In this document: positions 10,936 through 20,047 of the stretch, piece after piece
How positions within the stretch are numbered: position 1 is the first letter of the stretch
Layout: each line of letters begins with the position of its first letter
DNA from: Pseudomonadota bacterium
GTDB taxonomy: Bacteria; Pseudomonadota; Alphaproteobacteria; Rickettsiales; SXRF01
Length of the DNA stretch: 64,000 bases
Direction of reading: 5' to 3'
NCBI GenBank assembly: GCA_963205195.1
Contig: CAUJHR010000011.1
Location: forward strand, 191,116 to 255,115
Position numbers and translations under genes: made by a program
The notes under the pieces: model-generated
What the model saw: the letters and a program-made list of their open reading frames with translations, nothing else
Told to the model about the DNA's origin: nothing
Database searches by the model: none

Positions 10936-11592
10936 CTATTGGCCGGTTATAGATGTTGACGATCCAGAAGGAGTTGCGCCGATGCGGTAATCAAGTATAG
11001 CTTTTGCACCACGTTCGCTTGGCGATTCATTCGATGATTTACCACGCTCCAGATCACGCGGGTCATCTATCATCATTCCAAAATTTGTTTTTGTCGCACA
11101 GCCGAAATTTGCAGGAAGGGAATTACTATAGGTTGTTACAGGCGACATTTTCCAATCCGGGCAATCAGGTGGAATCACTGCTGCATAAGCAATGTCTATG
11201 ACTATTTTATCGTGTGGAAGCCCTGCTTGGGTGAAGAATTCAGGCTTTGTAGTGAATCCAGCTTTGGCTAACAAATCATGTACGTATTTCATACGCTCTG
11301 TTTTCTGATTCATACTGGTTGTTGAACCAATATAAATTTTGCTGACTGCATGCGGATTTATATCGGCCAGTTCGCTATGCAGATTTGCGATTTTATCACT
11401 TGCTAGAGTGGTTTGTGAATTTTTAAACTGTAGACCAGTTTGGAAATGCCTGGTTTCAACCTTGTTCTCCCTAGGATGTGCAGCGTAATATTCCTGCGGG
11501 TCATGCCCCTGCAAATCATAAGTTGGGGAACAGGATACAAAAAGCGTTAAAGCTACGGCGCATAATAATGATTCTATTTTAAAGATCGCCAT
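10936..11592 (-). CDS. cpaD: CpaD family pilus lipoprotein
   Basis: 218 residues. A lipoprotein signal ends at the lipobox LFVSC (Cys about residue 21), followed by CSPTYDLQGHDPQEYYAAHP and the CpaD hallmark PDCPDWKMSPVTTYSNSLPANFGCATKTNFGMMIDDPRDL. It probably helps the CpaC secretin assemble in the outer membrane. It lies between cpaC (3-bp gap) and cpaE (20-bp gap). Confidence 0.92.
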   Translation of the reverse strand: MAIFKIESLLCAVALTLFVSCSPTYDLQGHDPQEYYAAHPRENKVETRHFQTGLQFKNSQTTLASDKIANLHSELADINPHAVSKIYIGSTTSMNQKTERMKYVHDLLAKAGFTTKPEFFTQAGLPHDKIVIDIAYAAVIPPDCPDWKMSPVTTYSNSLPANFGCATKTNFGMMIDDPRDLERGKSSNESPSERGAKAILDYRIGATPSGSSTSITGQ

Positions 11593-11595
11593 AAA

Positions 11596-13011
11596 CTACT
11601 CCAGTATAAACCCGTTTTTGCCATTTAACTTGGGACCTTTGCCCATGCCTGCGCTTGGTGCTAAAATATCAAGTTTCTTTTCTTCAGGAGCTACGGCTGA
11701 AACTGGCGGTTGGCTTTCAGGCATTGGCTGCTGCTGATATAGGCTGCCAAGTAAATTCCTCTGCATATCGGTTGGCGGCTTATAGCCATCAACTGGTGTC
11801 TGTACTTTCTTTGCCTGTGAGATCGGATGCACTATATATGGCGTAACCAGTATAACCAGTTCTGTCTGGTTGCTTTGGAAGCGCTGCGAGCGGAAAAGAG
11901 TACCCAGAATCGGTAAATCACCAACGCCTGGAAGCTTGCTTATATTATTGCTGGTATCATTGCGAAGCAACCCGGCCAGCACAAAGGTCTGCCCGCTTCC
12001 AAGCTCTACAGTTGCCTGTGCTTTGCGCGTATCAAGTATCGGGTAAGTGAAGCCGGAAACTTGTATAGGGTTGGAAAAATTAAGTGTGCTTACCTCAGGA
12101 TTTACAAGCACGCTCATGCGGTCATTCGACATAACCACCGGTGTAAAGTTTAGGCTTACGCCGAATGGTTCGTATTGCACAGTAACAGTTCCGTTCTGGC
12201 CGGAAACAGGAATAGGATATTGACCGCCTGCAAGGAAGCTTGCTGCTTTACCAGTAGTTGTTGTAAGGCTTGGCTCTGCAAGGACAGTTGCGAGGCCCTG
12301 CGTTTCCAAGGCATCTATCAAAGCGCTTATGCTATTTGGGCCGCTGGTTATTTTGGTAAGTATATTGGTATCGGAAGTTACGGCGCGGCTTATCAGGCTT
12401 GTTGGGTCCAGTGTACCATTTATAACCTGTGATACTATGCCGCCCCCAGTAACTGATGTTTGCAGGTTTATACCAAGATTTTTTAGATCTGTACGTGCCA
12501 TTTCAACGATTTTTACTTGTAATGTAACCTGGTCGCCGCCGCCGGTTTTTATCATATTCACTACTTTATCACGTTCGCCAACAAATGCTGCCGCGACATT
12601 ACGGATATTTTCTGATTCCTGTACCGAGGTTGCCGAACCATCAATAACCAATCCGCCATCAACAGTTTTAAAGGTTACATTAGAATCTGGCGCCACACGT
12701 TCTACCGTACGCTTAAGGCTGCTCAAATTATGGGTTACATCTATGACCCCCTGAAAAATAGTATCGTCATTTTCACCAACTGCTGTAATCGAGGTTTCAC
12801 CTATTTTTTTCCCGTATACAAATACCATTTTTGGTGAAACCACCTGCACATCGGCAGTAGTAGGATCAGCAATTACAACTGAGCTGGCTGGCGTATCAAA
12901 TTTTATCATTTTTCCCTTATTGATCTCGACTTTTACCAAAGAATCGGCAAATGACGGAGCAACCACCAATAGGCAAGCAATAACCAAACTTATGAATATA
13001 GAATTTTTCAT
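11596..13011 (-). CDS. cpaC: CpaC/RcpA, Flp pilus outer-membrane secretin
   Basis: 471 residues. Signal peptide (1-22), a BON-like/N0 region (VKVEINKGKMIKFDTPASSVVIADPTTADV), a second N domain and the secretin core from about residue 150 with VTLQVKIVEMARTDLKNLGIN and VLAEPSLTTTTGKAASFLAGGQYPIPV, ending in the ELVILVTPYIVHP motif. It forms the outer-membrane pore for the pilus. A Pro/Gln-rich tail (about 405-471) is unusual. It overlaps cpaB by 4 bp. Confidence 0.96.
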   Translation of the reverse strand: MKNSIFISLVIACLLVVAPSFADSLVKVEINKGKMIKFDTPASSVVIADPTTADVQVVSPKMVFVYGKKIGETSITAVGENDDTIFQGVIDVTHNLSSLKRTVERVAPDSNVTFKTVDGGLVIDGSATSVQESENIRNVAAAFVGERDKVVNMIKTGGGDQVTLQVKIVEMARTDLKNLGINLQTSVTGGGIVSQVINGTLDPTSLISRAVTSDTNILTKITSGPNSISALIDALETQGLATVLAEPSLTTTTGKAASFLAGGQYPIPVSGQNGTVTVQYEPFGVSLNFTPVVMSNDRMSVLVNPEVSTLNFSNPIQVSGFTYPILDTRKAQATVELGSGQTFVLAGLLRNDTSNNISKLPGVGDLPILGTLFRSQRFQSNQTELVILVTPYIVHPISQAKKVQTPVDGYKPPTDMQRNLLGSLYQQQPMPESQPPVSAVAPEEKKLDILAPSAGMGKGPKLNGKNGFILE

Positions 13012-13970
13012 TGTTTATCCTGATAAAATTCGAGAGTTTCGACTTTGTCGCCGCGTATTATCTTTACTTTGCTTACAGAGCTTTCCTTATGTTCGATAAG
13101 TTTGCTGACATCGGCATCCATAGTATAATTCTTAGATATTGGCTGCGGTATATTTTTAATATCAATTTCATTTTCTACTTTATCATGAAGCACAACCGGT
13201 TTTGTTTCTTCGTCTATAGCTGGAACTCCTGTGCTGACAAGCGCAACAGAAATCTTACCTAATTCGGACGCTACTGAAACCTGCTCAGCTTGTACCGGTG
13301 TTACCTCAACCGTAATTGTCTTGGCAAGAATTGCTTTATTTTCTGGATTATCGAGAGACTGGTCAACCGCTAGAACACGCACATTCCGTGCAAATGTTTC
13401 GGTACCTATTGAATCCGCCGCTGCAGCAGTATCTGCGTTATTGGTATTTTTTACGCGATAGGTTATTAGAAGATCGACACGGTCACCCGGCGATACGAAG
13501 CCCGCATTGCCGGAAATAGGATTTACTGAAATTGAAACGGCGCGCTTGCCGGGTTCCAAAACGGCTGACATAAAGCCGCCTTCGCCCGGTTTCATAAGCA
13601 TGGTAGAGACTATAGGCTCGCCCGCATGTATGGTACGGCGCACTACAGCGCCGTTAAATTCTTCTATCCTTACTTTACCTTCATATTGATAATTGTTAGT
13701 TGGCACTTCAACTTCTGCCTGCTGCTGCCCATCTTTTGCGGCTTCTGCTGGCTTACTTTCTATTATAGGAGCTGGCTGCCATTCAAGATCTTCTGCTGAT
13801 TGTATGAAAGCGCCACTAACAAGATTGCGCTTTGCAACCAGTATGCGCGGGGCTTCGGTTTCTTTAGCTACTTCCACTACAGGTTCACGAGTAAAATAAT
13901 CGCGTACCGACATTAGGGTGAAACCTATTATTACCACAGCGATGACTATTACAATAGCGCGGCTTGACAT
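13008..13970 (-). CDS. cpaB: CpaB/RcpC, Flp pilus assembly protein
   Basis: 320 residues. One N-terminal membrane helix (IVIVIAVVIIGFTLMSV), a SAF domain (about 42-130, ILVAKRNLVSGAFIQSAEDLEW and a GAVVRRTIHAGEPI strand), and the CpaB core AVSISVNPISGNAGFVSPGDRVDLLITYR (shown in part). It is probably periplasmic and works with the secretin. It is the first gene of the operon cpaB-C-D-E-F-tadB-tadC, divergent from spoT/relA. No flp pilin or cpaA peptidase gene lies upstream within the window. Confidence 0.94.
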   Translation of the reverse strand: MSSRAIVIVIAVVIIGFTLMSVRDYFTREPVVEVAKETEAPRILVAKRNLVSGAFIQSAEDLEWQPAPIIESKPAEAAKDGQQQAEVEVPTNNYQYEGKVRIEEFNGAVVRRTIHAGEPIVSTMLMKPGEGGFMSAVLEPGKRAVSISVNPISGNAGFVSPGDRVDLLITYRVKNTNNADTAAAADSIGTETFARNVRVLAVDQSLDNPENKAILAKTITVEVTPVQAEQVSVASELGKISVALVSTGVPAIDEETKPVVLHDKVENEIDIKNIPQPISKNYTMDADVSKLIEHKESSVSKVKIIRGDKVETLEFYQDKQ

Positions 13971-14160
13971 TTCGCGTACCCAAACTCAGTTATAATTAAA
14001 AATATATTTGTTGAAGCCTATCTATACTCCCGGTGAGTTTTTCAGAAATAACTTAAAAAACCATTAAACTATGTGGCAAAAAGGCATCAGTTAATCAAAT
14101 TAGTTTGTGCTAAAGCCAATAATGCCGCCAAATTACATAATCACACGGCAAAGCCACTTC

Positions 14161-14189
14161 TTGTAAATAGCTTCTCTATTAGGTAGAAT
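14161..14189 (+). promoter_or_regulatory. Candidate sigma-70 promoter of the spoT/relA gene
   Basis: TTGTAA, 17-bp spacer, TAGAAT. The predicted transcription start would fall around 14196, only about 2 nt before the ATG at 14198, so the mRNA could be nearly leaderless. The only AGG-like element is 14 nt from the ATG, in line with this. Inferred by eye. Confidence 0.45.
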
Positions 14190-14197
14190 ATACTGGT

Positions 14198-16357
14198 ATG
14201 ATTAGACAATATGAATTGGTCGAAAAGGTTAAATCCTACGACCCTGATGTAGATGAAGACATAATAAACCGTGCCTATGTTTTTGCCATGAAAGCGCATG
14301 GCTCGCAGAAACGTGCATCCGGTGAGGCTTATTTTTCCCACCCGGTTGAGGTTGCGTATAAACTTACGCAATATAGGTTGGATGCAGCATCTATAGTCAC
14401 TGCATTACTGCATGATACGGTAGAGGATACTGATGTCACCCTTGATTCCATTGAGGCCAGTTTTGGTAAGGAAATACGCGGGCTGGTTGATGGGGTTACA
14501 AAGCTTTCCCGGCTTGAAGGCAAATCGGAAAATTTAAAACAGGCGGAAAATTTCCGTAAGCTCCTTATAGCAATGAGTGAAGACCTGCGTGTGCTGCTTG
14601 TAAAACTTGCAGACCGTTTGCATAACATGGAAACACTGTCGCATATAAAAAACCCGGAAAAACGCCAGCGCATTGCCAGGGAAACGCTAGAGATTTATGC
14701 AGCACTCGCTGAGCGCATAGGTATGCGTAATATTAAAGAGGAATTGCAGGACCTGGCCTTTACTGAACTATACCCGGAAGCGCGTGAATCAATTGTTACG
14801 CGTATGCAGTTCCTGCGTGAGCAAGGCGCGGCTGAAGTAGAAAAAACCAAGGAAGTATTGCGCGAAAAGCTTGCAGCAGCCGGATTAGGAAATGCTACTA
14901 TTCAGGGGCGCGAGAAAAAGCCCTATTCCATCTGGAAAAAAATGGAAACTAAAAAAATCAGCTTTGAGCAACTATCAGACATTGTTGCGTTCCGCATCTC
15001 GGTTGATACTATTGCTGAATGTTATCAGGCTCTCGGCGTTATCCATGCAGAGTGGCATACGATCCCTGGACGTTTTAAGGATTATATCTCAACCCCTAAA
15101 TCTAATGGCTACCAGTCGATACATACCTCGGTTCTAGGTCCGGCGCAGCAAAGGGTGGAGATACAGATACGCTCGCACGATATGGATGAGGTCGCTGACT
15201 ACGGTCTGGCGGCGCACTGGTCATATAAGCAGGGCGCTAATGCAGGCAAAGACGGTAAGAAGATGCGCTGGATACGTGAGCTTCTGGAAATTCTGGAGCA
15301 ATCGGATAATCCAGAGGAGTTCCTTGAAAATACCAAGCTGGAGATGTATCAGGACCAGGTTTTCTGCTTTACCCCAAAAGGTGATATTCTTGCCTTTCCA
15401 CGGGGGGCAACTCCTGTTGACTTCGCTTATGGAGTACATTCAGGCGTAGGTGACACTTGCGTTGGCGCTAAAATAAATGGCCGCATTGTGCCCCTTCGTA
15501 CCTTGCTTAAGAATGGTGACCAGGTGGAGATCATCACCAGCAAAACACAGACCCCATCTCCCAGCTGGGAGAGGTTTGTTGTTACTGGAAAGGCACGCAG
15601 CGAGATACGCAAACATATCCGTGTATCGCAGCGCACTGAATATATCACGCTCGGACGCGCTATACTGAGCAAGACCTTCAAGCAGGAAGGTGAAGAATTC
15701 ATTGAGAAAATGATCGAGCCGCACCTGCCGCATTTTAACAAAAAAACCGTTGAAGATGTAATTGCCGAAGTGGGCGAAGGTGTAATCAGCCGCCAGCAGG
15801 TATTTGAAGTAGTTATCGGCCAGAAAAAACCACTGCCGCCAAGTGGTGTTACTTCTATGTTATCCAGCCTTTCCAACCCATTCCGCCGCAAAAAAGCGGA
15901 AGCAGGAACACCAATGCCTATCAAGGGGCTTATACCCGGCATGGCTATACATTATGCGGGCTGCTGCCACCCTATTCCCGGCGACAGGATAGTTGGTATA
16001 GTGACAACCGGAAAAGGTATAACCATTCATACTATGGATTGTGAAACGCTTGAAAATTATTCCGATTCTCCGGAACGCTGGATAGATGTGGCGTGGGAGC
16101 GCGACCAGAATGACGCAACTAATATCGGGCGCCTGAAAGTTAATGTTAGCAACGAAACCGCTTCGTTGGCTACTGTCACCAATGTTATAGCAAGGGAAAA
16201 CGGCAATATAAGTAATTTCAAGATCATCAATCGTTCAATGGATTTTTTTGAAATACTGATAGATGTAGAAGTCCGTGATGTGCGCCATCTTGGGAATATT
16301 ATTGCCAACCTGCGTAGTAAGGCAGTCGTCCAAAGTGTTGAAAGATGGCAGACTTAG
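14198..16357 (+). CDS. Bifunctional (p)ppGpp synthetase/hydrolase, SpoT/RelA (Rsh)
   Basis: 719 residues, full Rsh length. An N-terminal HD hydrolase domain has FSHPVEVAYKL and LLHDTVEDT (about 48-75), so the hydrolase is probably active. The synthetase domain holds GRFKDYISTPKSNGYQSIHT (about 290-310). TGS domain (about 390-450, VFCFTPKGDILAFPRGATP), a zinc-finger/helical stretch with HYAGCCHPIPGD (about 585) and a C-terminal ACT domain (645-719). This is the single alphaproteobacterial Rsh that sets the stringent response. It is divergent from the pilus operon and 65 bp ahead of proA. Confidence 0.96.
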   Translation: MIRQYELVEKVKSYDPDVDEDIINRAYVFAMKAHGSQKRASGEAYFSHPVEVAYKLTQYRLDAASIVTALLHDTVEDTDVTLDSIEASFGKEIRGLVDGVTKLSRLEGKSENLKQAENFRKLLIAMSEDLRVLLVKLADRLHNMETLSHIKNPEKRQRIARETLEIYAALAERIGMRNIKEELQDLAFTELYPEARESIVTRMQFLREQGAAEVEKTKEVLREKLAAAGLGNATIQGREKKPYSIWKKMETKKISFEQLSDIVAFRISVDTIAECYQALGVIHAEWHTIPGRFKDYISTPKSNGYQSIHTSVLGPAQQRVEIQIRSHDMDEVADYGLAAHWSYKQGANAGKDGKKMRWIRELLEILEQSDNPEEFLENTKLEMYQDQVFCFTPKGDILAFPRGATPVDFAYGVHSGVGDTCVGAKINGRIVPLRTLLKNGDQVEIITSKTQTPSPSWERFVVTGKARSEIRKHIRVSQRTEYITLGRAILSKTFKQEGEEFIEKMIEPHLPHFNKKTVEDVIAEVGEGVISRQQVFEVVIGQKKPLPPSGVTSMLSSLSNPFRRKKAEAGTPMPIKGLIPGMAIHYAGCCHPIPGDRIVGIVTTGKGITIHTMDCETLENYSDSPERWIDVAWERDQNDATNIGRLKVNVSNETASLATVTNVIARENGNISNFKIINRSMDFFEILIDVEVRDVRHLGNIIANLRSKAVVQSVERWQT

Positions 16358-16422
16358 ACTAACATATTATAATTTATGAATAACAAGATGACATAAAGTT
16401 AAATTTAATGTAAAAATGCGTT

Positions 16423-17706
16423 ATGCAAACAAAATCTACGCAACCAGATGATAATATCCATTCCCTGATGCAGGATATGGGCAAGCGTGCGCGCACTGCA
16501 TCCAGCCAGCTTGCTGAGGCTAAGAATGAACAGAAGGATATGGCGCTGGCACAGGCTGCAATATGTTTGCGTGAGCGCACCGCCCAGTTAATCGAGCAGA
16601 ATGAAAAAGACCTGGAATACGGCAGGCAAAAAGGCCTTGATCCGGCAATGTTGGACCGGTTGCGGCTTGATGCCAAACGCATTGAGGCAATGGCGGTGGG
16701 GCTGGAAACTATCTGCACCATTCCCGACCCGGTAAATAAAATTCTCGAAGAGTGGGATCGTCCTAATGGACTAACGCTGCAGCGTGTGAGCGTTCCTATC
16801 GGGGTTATAGGGATGATCTATGAATCGCGTCCGAACGTAACGGCGGATGCGGCGGCCTTGTGCATAAAATCCGGCAATGCGGTAATACTTCGTGCAGGTT
16901 CGGAATGCCTGAATTCCGCGTTGGCGATTGCTGATTGCCTCCATCACGGACTTAAACTGGCCGGGCTGCCTTCTGATGCTGTTCAGCTTGTGCCTACGCG
17001 TGACCGTGCGGCGGTTGGCGAAATGCTGACCATGACGGATATGATAGATGTAATAATCCCACGCGGCGGAAAGTCGCTGACCAAACGCATACAGGATGAA
17101 AGCCGGGTTCCAACCATTCTGCACCTTGACGGAAACTGCCACACCTATATCCACAAAGCAGCTGATGTTAATATGGCGCGTGATATACTGCTTAATGCGA
17201 AAATGCGCCGAGTGGGGATTTGCGGTGCTACTGAATCATTGCTGGTTGATGCAGAAATAGCGCCAAAAATTTTACCTGTACTTGTTGAAGCTCTGGTAAA
17301 ATCCGGTTGCGTAGTACGCGGTGATGCTGCTTCCCAGAAAATTGATTCACGCATAGAAAAGGCAAGCGATGATGACTGGTATACGGAGTATCTGGCAGCT
17401 ATTATTTCGGTAAAAATCATTGCTGGAGAGCAGGAAGCCATAAACCATATAAACCATTACGGATCGCATCACACTGATGCTATAATTACTTTAGACACCA
17501 GCGCTGCCCGTAAATTCCTGCGTGAAGTTGATAGTGCAATAGTAATGCACAATACTTCAACGCAGTTTGCGGATGGAGGGGAATTTGGTTTTGGTGCGGA
17601 AATCGGTATTTCTACAGGAAAATTGCATGCAAGGGGGCCTGTCGGGGCGCAACAGCTAACCACTTATAAATATGTAGTGCATGGCAACGGACAGATCCGC
17701 CCATAG
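16423..17706 (+). CDS. proA: Gamma-glutamyl phosphate reductase (proline biosynthesis)
   Basis: 427 residues, usual length. Motifs include PIGVIGMIYESRPNVTADAAALCIKSGN (shown region about 127-154), NAVILRAGSE, MRRVGICGATESLLVD (catalytic Cys of the aldehyde dehydrogenase fold, about 267) and VHNTSTQFADGGEFGFGAEIGISTGK-type ending here written MHNTSTQFADGGEFGFGAEI. It reduces glutamyl-5-phosphate to the semialdehyde. No proB is in the window. It is followed 15 bp later by nadD, the common proA-nadD pair. Confidence 0.97.
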   Translation: MQTKSTQPDDNIHSLMQDMGKRARTASSQLAEAKNEQKDMALAQAAICLRERTAQLIEQNEKDLEYGRQKGLDPAMLDRLRLDAKRIEAMAVGLETICTIPDPVNKILEEWDRPNGLTLQRVSVPIGVIGMIYESRPNVTADAAALCIKSGNAVILRAGSECLNSALAIADCLHHGLKLAGLPSDAVQLVPTRDRAAVGEMLTMTDMIDVIIPRGGKSLTKRIQDESRVPTILHLDGNCHTYIHKAADVNMARDILLNAKMRRVGICGATESLLVDAEIAPKILPVLVEALVKSGCVVRGDAASQKIDSRIEKASDDDWYTEYLAAIISVKIIAGEQEAINHINHYGSHHTDAIITLDTSAARKFLREVDSAIVMHNTSTQFADGGEFGFGAEIGISTGKLHARGPVGAQQLTTYKYVVHGNGQIRP

Positions 17707-17721
17707 AAAAGAACCAAAAAA

Positions 17722-18336
17722 TTGAAACCAATCTATACTAAAAACCGTATTGTTGGCTTGCTTGGCGGGTCATTCAACCCCGCGCATACCGGGCATATCC
17801 ATATTAGTGAATATGCGCTGAAGAGGCTGGGGATGGATGAGATATGGTGGCTGGTAAGCCCGCAGAACCCGCTTAAAGCAATAGGAAGCCTCGGCGATTA
17901 TTCTGAGCGTTTTGAATTTGCAAAAAACATAACTAAAAGAAATAAACATATTTTTGTTTCTGATATTGAGAGAAAAATAAATACAAAATATACATACCAG
18001 ACTCTATATAAGCTGCAAAAGCGCTACCCGGGCACAGTTTTTATCTGGCTTATGGGGGCTGATAACCTTGCCGGGTTTCACCTATGGCAACATTGGCAGT
18101 TGATATTAAAAATGATGCCGATAGTTGTTTTTGATCGCGCCCCCTACTCCTTTACCAGCCTTTCAAGTAAAACTTACCAGCGTATGCGGCGGTTTCTTCT
18201 TAATAATCAGGATTTGGCGTTTAATAATAAAATACCATCATTGCGCTTTATACATTTGCAGCGTGATCCCAATTCTTCAACTGATATACGAAAAAAGCTT
18301 GGAAATAGAGCGTTTTTGGTACATACTATGCAATAG
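17722..18336 (+). CDS. nadD: Nicotinate-nucleotide adenylyltransferase
   Basis: 204 residues with a TTG start. The nucleotidyltransferase motif GGSFNPAHTGHIHI (about 14-27) gives the HxGH ATP site, and the C-terminus has SSTDIRKKLGN. WLMGADNLAGFHLWQHW is a NadD-specific stretch. It adenylates nicotinate mononucleotide in NAD synthesis. No clear ribosome site is seen; coupling to proA is likely. It precedes rsfS by 40 bp. Confidence 0.94.
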   Translation: MKPIYTKNRIVGLLGGSFNPAHTGHIHISEYALKRLGMDEIWWLVSPQNPLKAIGSLGDYSERFEFAKNITKRNKHIFVSDIERKINTKYTYQTLYKLQKRYPGTVFIWLMGADNLAGFHLWQHWQLILKMMPIVVFDRAPYSFTSLSSKTYQRMRRFLLNNQDLAFNNKIPSLRFIHLQRDPNSSTDIRKKLGNRAFLVHTMQ

Positions 18337-18376
18337 TAGGTTGCTAAATTCACAATTGCCACACGGGAGAGATCTT

Positions 18377-18751
18377 ATAACTAAGAAAACTACACTAGCT
18401 AAACTTTCGCCAACACAAATTGAAAAACTTGTCCTTAAAACATTGGACACTAACAAGGCGGAAAAAATAGTTTCTATCGATCTAACAGGCAAATCCGATA
18501 TAGCTGACCGTATGGTGGTTGCAAGCGGTATGTCATCAAAACATGTAGGCTCCCTCGCCGATTATGTAGTGACCGCTCTTAAACATGCAGGCTATGAATC
18601 TGTACCAACAGAAGGCCGCGAAAGTGGCGACTGGGTGCTGGTTGATGCCGGTGATGTTATTGTGCATATATTCAAGCCTGATACACGCGAGCATTATAAT
18701 CTTGAAAAAATGTGGTCAGTAGCATTTCCAAACGCTGAAATTGCACTTTAA
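18377..18751 (+). CDS. rsfS: Ribosomal silencing factor RsfS, probable ATA start
   Basis: The conserved domain (LVLKTLDTNKAEKIVSIDL, then DRMVVASGMSSKHVGSLADY and ESGDWVLVDAGDVIVHIF) is complete. The protein blocks 30S-50S joining by binding uL14. The ORF-track ATG at 18125 lies deep inside nadD and adds 84 residues unlike the family. No ATG or GTG exists in frame between nadD and the domain. An ATA at 18377 has GGGAGAG at ideal spacing (7 nt after GGAG) and gives MTKKTTLAKL, a normal N-terminus of 124 residues in total. TTG at 18356 is the alternative but lacks a ribosome site. Confidence 0.85.
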   Translation: MTKKTTLAKLSPTQIEKLVLKTLDTNKAEKIVSIDLTGKSDIADRMVVASGMSSKHVGSLADYVVTALKHAGYESVPTEGRESGDWVLVDAGDVIVHIFKPDTREHYNLEKMWSVAFPNAEIAL

Positions 18752-18772
18752 AAACACCTTTTATATACTTTC

Positions 18773-19228
18773 ATGAAAATACTTATAGCAGCCATCGGAA
18801 AAGCTAAGTCTTCCCCGCAGCTACAGCTTTATCAGGATTATATAAAGCGCATTCCGTGGAAGGTAGAGTGCAAGGAATTCGACACAAAAATTGCTGATAC
18901 CACGCAGCGCAAGGCAAAGGAAGCGGAGCTGCTTTTAAATGCCTGCGCTGGTTATGAATATATTATTGCCCTCGATGAAAGTGGCGAGCTTCTTTCCAGT
19001 AGAGAATTTTCAAACCATCTGGCTAAATGGCAGCAACAAGGAGCTTCATCATTCGCCTTTGTAATCGGTGGTGCTGACGGCCTTGATGCCAGCTTGCTTA
19101 AAAAGGCTAAGCTGGTCTGGTCTTTTGGCAGGGTCACCTGGCCGCATATGCTGGTGCGCGGGATGCTTGCCGAGCAATTATACCGTGCACATTCTGTGAT
19201 TTCAGGGCATCCTTATCACCGCGACTAG
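18773..19228 (+). CDS. rlmH: 23S rRNA (pseudouridine1915-N3)-methyltransferase RlmH
   Basis: 151 residues, the full SPOUT-family length. Motifs: an LDESGELLSSREFSNHL-type strand, FVIGGADGLDASLLKKA (SAM-binding knot) and the C-terminal WPHMLVRGMLAEQLYRAHSV followed by HPYHRD, which is diagnostic. It methylates position 1915 in helix 69 of 23S rRNA. It follows rsfS by 21 bp, the usual order. Confidence 0.97.
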   Translation: MKILIAAIGKAKSSPQLQLYQDYIKRIPWKVECKEFDTKIADTTQRKAKEAELLLNACAGYEYIIALDESGELLSSREFSNHLAKWQQQGASSFAFVIGGADGLDASLLKKAKLVWSFGRVTWPHMLVRGMLAEQLYRAHSVISGHPYHRD

Positions 19229-19327
19229 AGCAAAACTCTCTAATTGAAATTTATAGAAAAAATCCTACACAGTTAATACTACATATAGTAGTATGAATTG
19301 GAATATTCACTTATCAGGACACTAATT

Positions 19328-20041
19328 ATGACTATTGGCCACCATACGTTGCGTTCTTACGACAAGCAATTGCAGCGCCTCCTATCCCTTATACTCGATA
19401 TGGGAAAGGAAGTGCAGGACCTTGTGATAGCTGCAAAGAAATCATTCCGTCAACGCGATGAAGGTAAAGTTGCCGATGCCAAGCTTGCTGATAAACATAT
19501 CAATGAGCTGGATCTGATGATCGAAGAAGAAGCCACCGTGGTGCTTGCCCTGCAAAACCCAATGGCTATTGATCTGCGTTTTGTTATAGCGATAATAAAA
19601 ATTACAGGCATGCTTGAGCATGCAGGCGATCTTGCGAAGAACACAGTAAAACGCAGTGTTAGAATGGGTGATTTCGCGCCGGAAGCAGCAATAGTAAAGC
19701 TTGAAAAAATGGCGGATATAATAGTGGAAATGCTTGACGGGGCACTTACAGCCTTTGCCGAGAAGAACACGCAGAAAGCTGCTATTATCTGGCGGCGCGA
19801 TAAGGAAATTGATGCTCTATACCGCGAATTGGTTGAAATGATGCAGAAAGAAATGGCGAGTGCATCGGCTAATATCATACCTTGCACGCAAGTGGTGTTT
19901 TCAGCAAAGAACCTTGAGCGACTTGGCGATTATACAACCAACCTTGCAAAGATCGTTTATTATGTGACGGCTGGAAAACGTCCCGATAAAGCCACGCTTA
20001 AAAGTTTAATTGAAGATGCTAACACATCGGTGGCGAATTAA
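19328..20041 (+). CDS. phoU: PhoU phosphate signalling regulator
   Basis: 237 residues from the ATG at 19328; the ORF track begins at a TTG 30 bp earlier. AGGAC lies 8 nt before this ATG. Two PhoU three-helix repeats are visible, each with the E(x)DELD-like metal motif (ADKHINELDLMIEEE near 50 and RRDKEIDALYRELVEMM near 160) and LERLGDYTTNLAKIVYYVTAG near the end. PhoU dampens PhoR/PhoB signalling through the Pst transporter. No pst or phoB/R genes are in the window. It sits between rlmH and gpmI, an unusual location. Confidence 0.95.
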   Translation: MTIGHHTLRSYDKQLQRLLSLILDMGKEVQDLVIAAKKSFRQRDEGKVADAKLADKHINELDLMIEEEATVVLALQNPMAIDLRFVIAIIKITGMLEHAGDLAKNTVKRSVRMGDFAPEAAIVKLEKMADIIVEMLDGALTAFAEKNTQKAAIIWRRDKEIDALYRELVEMMQKEMASASANIIPCTQVVFSAKNLERLGDYTTNLAKIVYYVTAGKRPDKATLKSLIEDANTSVAN

Positions 20042-20047
20042 TAGACC

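Noticed and set aside
14141-14371. 76-residue minus-strand ORF opposite the spoT start
   Set aside because: Shadow of the spoT gene with no ribosome site or family signal.
18125-18376. ATG start of the rsfS ORF inside nadD
   Set aside because: The translated extension is the nadD sequence in another frame and lacks similarity to RsfS.
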